A stretch of DNA of 64,000 bases. It comes from Cyanobacterium stanieri PCC 7202 (GTDB taxonomy: Bacteria > Cyanobacteriota > Cyanobacteriia > Cyanobacteriales > Cyanobacteriaceae). The notes below the pieces were generated by a model, which did not search any database, had not been told where the DNA came from, and saw only the letters and a list, made by a program, of their open reading frames with translations. The position numbers and the translations under genes are program-made. The first letter of the stretch is position 1, and each line of letters begins with the position of its first letter. Positions 61,093-64,000 of this stretch are shown here, in pieces. The stretch lies in assembly GCA_000317655.1 (NCBI GenBank), contig CP003940.1:2303547-2367546 (forward strand), read 5' to 3'.

Positions 61093-61296
61093 ATGGGAAT
61101 GGAAACTTTAGAATTTATTATTTATCCTGATGGTAGGGTAAAGGAAAAGGTTACTGGAATTGTAGGAAAGTCTTGTGAGGAGGTGACTAGGGCGATCGAG
61201 GAACAGTTGGGAGTAGTCATTTCCAGCCAAAAAACATCGGATTATTATCAGCAAAAATTAGAATCTGAAAATCAAATTCAGAATCAGAATTGGTAA
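61093..61296 (+). CDS. DUF2997 small protein
   Basis: A 67-residue protein: METLEFIIYPDGRVKEKVTGIVGKSCEEVTRAIEEQLGVV matches the DUF2997 family, a strand-turn-helix unit of unknown function found next to Ycf35 in cyanobacteria. A GAGGG ribosome site lies about nine bases upstream. First gene of the three-gene cluster with ycf35 and the ferredoxin, with 57 bp to the next. Confidence 0.82.
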   Translation: MGMETLEFIIYPDGRVKEKVTGIVGKSCEEVTRAIEEQLGVVISSQKTSDYYQQKLESENQIQNQNW

Positions 61297-61353
61297 ACTT
61301 TTATATATAAATCTCATTTTTCCAATTTTTGTCCACTGTATCAAGAGAAATTT

Positions 61354-61737
61354 ATGTCACATTTTAGTAGCATCAAGACACAAATACGCAATCTAACTTC
61401 TCTCAAATCTGCCTTAAATGACCTAAAAATTGACTGGAAGGAAGGTCCTTCCCCAGTTCGTGGTTATCAAGGACAAACTAGCCAAGCTGATTTGGTCATT
61501 GAACAGGAAAACGATTATGATATTGGTTTTAGCTGGAATGGTCAACATTATGAGTTAGTGGCTGATTTACAATACTGGCAACAGCCTTGGACTGTTGATG
61601 GTTTTTTACAGCGTGTAACTCAAAATTATGCTTTACATACTGTTTTGACTGAATCTAGTCAAAAAGGGTTCGCTGTGACGGAACAACAAAAAAATGAGGA
61701 TGGTTCTATCCGTTTAGTGGTACAGCGTTGGAGTTAG
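61354..61737 (+). CDS. ycf35: Ycf35/DUF1257 protein
   Basis: A 127-residue protein opening MSHFSSIKTQIRNLTSLKSALNDL, with GPSPVRGYQGQTSQADLVI and YDIGFSWNGQHYELVADLQYWQQPW. This is the DUF1257 family, conserved in cyanobacteria and red-algal plastids as Ycf35. No function is known to me; constant linkage to DUF2997 and the following ferredoxin suggests a redox-linked complex. Soluble, no cysteines. Confidence 0.9.
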   Translation: MSHFSSIKTQIRNLTSLKSALNDLKIDWKEGPSPVRGYQGQTSQADLVIEQENDYDIGFSWNGQHYELVADLQYWQQPWTVDGFLQRVTQNYALHTVLTESSQKGFAVTEQQKNEDGSIRLVVQRWS

Positions 61738-61839
61738 TAATTTAGTTTTGTGGGTGGGTAATAATTTTTTGGTTGTTACCCACTGTTTTTTTGGTGGGGT
61801 TTGGGTGATGGGTTGCTGTTATTTTTAATGAGGTTTGTT

Positions 61840-62250
61840 ATGTTTGATGAACAAAATATTCCAGAAACCACTGGTTTTGAACCTGAGTTGGGGGGGATTT
61901 GGCGTGATAATCCTGAAAGGACGGGTTTTGAGCCTGAGTTGGGAGGCCATGTTCGTCAAAAGGGGGTTTATGTGGATGAGGTGACTTGTATTGGTTGTAA
62001 AAACTGTGTTCATGTTGCCCCTAATACTTTTTATATTGAGGATAATTTTGGTCGTTCCCGAGTTTATAATCAGAATGGGGATGAGGAGGATATTGTTCAA
62101 GAGGCGATCGACACTTGCCCGGTGGACTGTATCCATTGGTTGGATTATACAGAAGTTAGGCAAAAGGAGGAGGAAAGAAAAAATCAAGAGGTGCGCCCCC
62201 TTGGTTATCCGCAAGTTTTTTATCCCAAAAAAAACAAGAAAAAGAAGTAG
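61840..62250 (+). CDS. 4Fe-4S-type ferredoxin with duplicated TGFEPELGG motif
   Basis: A 136-residue protein. The N-terminus carries two copies of TGFEPELGG (about residues 8-16 and 25-33), then a ferredoxin domain with CIGCKNC, a spaced VAPNTFYIEDNFGRSRV block and CPVDCIHW. That gives CxxCxxC plus a C-x3-C, enough for one 4Fe-4S cluster. The C-terminus is very basic (KKNKKKK). ATG 61840 is chosen because GAGG lies six bases before it; two alternative starts upstream have no ribosome site. Third gene of the DUF2997-Ycf35 cluster. Confidence 0.88.
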   Translation: MFDEQNIPETTGFEPELGGIWRDNPERTGFEPELGGHVRQKGVYVDEVTCIGCKNCVHVAPNTFYIEDNFGRSRVYNQNGDEEDIVQEAIDTCPVDCIHWLDYTEVRQKEEERKNQEVRPLGYPQVFYPKKNKKKK

Positions 62251-62299
62251 TTAGCTTTATTGGCTAGAGCCAGTAGTTTTTCAAATAAAAATAGGGAAA

Positions 62300-62330
62300 C
62301 CATTGCCTATTGCCCATTCCCCATTCCCTG
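62300..62330. repeat. heptamer tract (reverse orientation)
   Basis: Four 7-mers reading AGGGAAT, GGGGAAT, GGGCAAT, AGGCAAT on the minus strand, between the ferredoxin and argC. Same family as 13264, 21216, 24450 and 50586. Confidence 0.6.
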
Positions 62331-62457
62331 ACTTGATTACCCCACTTTTTTCTTAAACGCTAATTAGTCATGATTTGAGGAAAATTGCCGTTCAAAAGTG
62401 CTATTTTCGTACTAAAATTCTGCAAAAGTGGGAATTATATATTAAATCATTAAGATT

Positions 62458-63516
62458 ATGACTGAGTCGCAAAAAGTTGCTGTGGGAATTGTGGGTGCTT
62501 CTGGTTATGGTGGGGTGCAGTTGGTTAAGTTGCTGTCGGAGCATCCCGAGGTGGAGATTGTATATTTGGGGGGAGATAGCAGTGCTGGAAAAGATTATGC
62601 TGATTTGTATCCCCATTTGGGTCATTTGATCCAAAACAAAGTCGAGCCTATTGATTTAGATGTGATAGCTTCTCGTTGTGAGGTGGTATTTTTGGGCTTA
62701 CCTAATGGTTTGGCTTGTAAGTTTGCTCCTAAGTTGATTGAGAGGGGGTGTAAGGTTTTGGATTTATCGGCGGATTATCGTTTTACAAGTCTTGAAACTT
62801 ATACGGCGTGGTATCAGACAGAGAGGGATGACGGTGCGATCGCCTCTAGTGCAGTGTATGGCTTACCTGAGTTATATCGAGAACAAATTAAAAATAGTTC
62901 CCTCATCGGTTGTCCGGGTTGCTATCCTACGGCTAGTTTACTCGCTCTCTCCCCATTAATTAAACAGGGTTTAATTCTACCTGAAACCATCATTATCGAT
63001 GCCAAATCGGGTACCTCTGGGGGAGGTAGACAGGGAAAAATTAATTTACTGTTGGCAGAAGCAGATAATTCCCTAGGTGCCTATGGAGTGGCGAAACATA
63101 GACATACCCCTGAGATAGAACAAATTTGCTCAGATTTAGCCCGTAGTGATGTCAAAGTCCAATTTACACCCCACTTAATTCCCATGGTAAGGGGCATCCT
63201 CTCTACGGTGTATGCTACTTTACGAGATCCCGGTTTGGTGAGGGAAGATCTGATTACCATTTATAATGCTTTTTATCGGTCATCTCCTTTTGTAAAAATT
63301 TTACCCAATGGTACTTATCCCCAAACTAAATGGGCTTGTGGTACTAATTTGGCATATATTGGCATAGAAGTTGATCCGCGCACGGGTAGAATTATTGTTA
63401 TGTCTGCCATTGATAATTTGATCAAAGGACAAGCAGGACAAGCGGTTCAATGTCTTAATCTGATTATGGGTTGGGATGAGGATTTAGGTTTACCAAAGTT
63501 AGGATTTTACCCTTAA
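62458..63516 (+). CDS. argC: N-acetyl-gamma-glutamyl-phosphate reductase
   Basis: Third step of arginine synthesis: NADPH-dependent reduction of N-acetylglutamyl phosphate to the semialdehyde. The 352-residue protein has the NADP Rossmann start [18 protein letters not shown], the catalytic cysteine in [13 protein letters not shown] and the [10 protein letters not shown] block with the active-site histidine. Complements argZ elsewhere in the window, which degrades arginine. Followed by recN after 69 bp. Confidence 0.95.
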   Translation: MTESQKVAVGIVGASGYGGVQLVKLLSEHPEVEIVYLGGDSSAGKDYADLYPHLGHLIQNKVEPIDLDVIASRCEVVFLGLPNGLACKFAPKLIERGCKVLDLSADYRFTSLETYTAWYQTERDDGAIASSAVYGLPELYREQIKNSSLIGCPGCYPTASLLALSPLIKQGLILPETIIIDAKSGTSGGGRQGKINLLLAEADNSLGAYGVAKHRHTPEIEQICSDLARSDVKVQFTPHLIPMVRGILSTVYATLRDPGLVREDLITIYNAFYRSSPFVKILPNGTYPQTKWACGTNLAYIGIEVDPRTGRIIVMSAIDNLIKGQAGQAVQCLNLIMGWDEDLGLPKLGFYP

Positions 63517-63585
63517 GGAAAATGGATGATTGATGATGAAAAACCATTGTCAATTTTCCATGTAGAAAACGCTCAATCAAATTTA

Positions 63586-64000
63586 ATGTTAATTTCTATT
63601 CGTATTGATAATTTTGCTTTAGTTGATCATTTAGATTTAGAGTTAGGACGAGGATTGAATGTTTTAACGGGGGAAACGGGCGCGGGAAAGTCGATTATTT
63701 TGGATGCCATTGATGTGGTATTGGGCGGTAAGGCAAATAATCGTATGATTCGCCATGGGGAAGCTAAGGCGGTGGTGGAGGCGACTTTTTATAGTAATCC
63801 TAATTTGGAGGTGTGGTTAGAGGAACAGGATTTAGATTCTTTTCATGATGGCACGGTGGTATGTAGTCGGGATTTGACTTTTAAAAAAGGTACTTTTCGC
63901 TCTCGTAGTCGGGTTAATGGGGTGATAGTTAATAAACAGGTTATCATGGCTCTGCGCGATCGCCTCTTAGAAATTACCGTGCAGGGGGAAACGGGGGAGT
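63586..64000 (+). CDS. recN: DNA repair protein RecN, N-terminal part (3' cut by window)
   Basis: The frame opens with MLISIRIDNFALVDHLDLELG and the Walker A GETGAGKSIILDAIDVVLG, then continues open to the end of the window through VVCSRDLTFKKGTFRSRSRVNG and MALRDRLLEITVQGE. This is the N-terminal head of RecN, an SMC-like ATPase acting in double-strand break repair. About 138 codons are visible of about 550-590. No strong ribosome site; the ATG matches the family start. Confidence 0.93.
   Translation, partial: MLISIRIDNFALVDHLDLELGRGLNVLTGETGAGKSIILDAIDVVLGGKANNRMIRHGEAKAVVEATFYSNPNLEVWLEEQDLDSFHDGTVVCSRDLTFKKGTFRSRSRVNGVIVNKQVIMALRDRLLEITVQGETGE

Noticed and set aside
13264-62330. CRISPR array made by the short repeats
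   Set aside because: The repeated units are 7 bp in direct tandem without spacers, and the larger repeats are scattered singly; no cas gene is present.

Overview
The window is chromosomal DNA of a low-GC cyanobacterium. The evidence is ChlM (chlorophyll synthesis), phosphoribulokinase, a MenE for phylloquinone, a Ycf35 homologue, the cyanobacterial forms of GshA and ArgZ/AgrE, DUF2854/DUF3153/DUF4335 proteins, and many HIP1 octamers (GCGATCGC) inside genes. AT-rich intergenic regions and this gene set fit the Cyanobacterium/Geminocystis group, but that placement is inference. There is no rRNA operon, CRISPR array or prophage; the one RNA gene I can support is tRNA-Thr(UGU).

Layout. 1-8 kb: the 3' part of a Rad50/DndD-like ATPase, chlM, ruvX, a very large PAS/GAF hybrid histidine kinase, a [2Fe-2S] protein and a cold-shock-type RRM protein. 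8-21 kb: a Cache-HAMP hybrid kinase, the bifunctional arginine dihydrolase argZ, a Co/Ni ECF uptake operon (cbiL-like, cbiM, cbiQ, with no ATPase gene), peroxiredoxin Q, a CopM-like DUF305 lipoprotein, gshA and lysC. 21-31 kb: a BrnT/BrnA-like pair, J-domain and DUF3153 proteins, menE, def, a REC-kinase/flavoprotein pair overlapping by 1 nt, mrp and a Uma2 nuclease. 31-39 kb is the most accessory-looking part: a TPR-CHAT protease, a RelE-like module between 45-bp direct repeats of the gcvP 3' end, gcvP with an in-frame palindromic repeat, a MazF-like module and an orphan HNH nuclease. 39-52 kb is mostly housekeeping: alaS, a phosphohexomutase, prk, dxr with a SucD-like partner, thrS, pheA and tRNA-Thr. 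52-64 kb: a NarL-type regulator behind a DUF2854 gene, an M16-fold protein without its zinc motif, an IS605-type tnpB element, a five-gene operon (three AIM24 paralogues, an M48 protease and a tiny CxxC protein), a GAF kinase, the DUF2997-Ycf35-ferredoxin cluster, argC and the start of recN.

How it works together. Nitrogen and amino-acid metabolism is well represented (argZ, argC, lysC, pheA, gcvP), as are photosynthesis and carbon fixation (chlM, prk, menE, dxr) and redox or metal handling (gshA, prxQ, CopM-like, cbi genes, two Fe-S proteins). Four sensor kinases with internal receiver or GAF domains point to extensive signalling. Intergenic space is seeded with repeats: heptamer tracts, a MITE-like element carrying the palindrome GGACGTAGCATGCTACGTCC, and GGTGGGC/GCCCACC hairpins.

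Most worth a second look: the TA module between 45-bp gcvP-end duplications, the palindromic repeat translated inside gcvP, the zinc-ribbon-less TnpB with a displaced RuvC glutamate, the AIM24x3-M48 operon, the HNH nuclease with an unassigned C-terminus, the SucD-like pseudoenzyme after dxr, and three very short ORFs.
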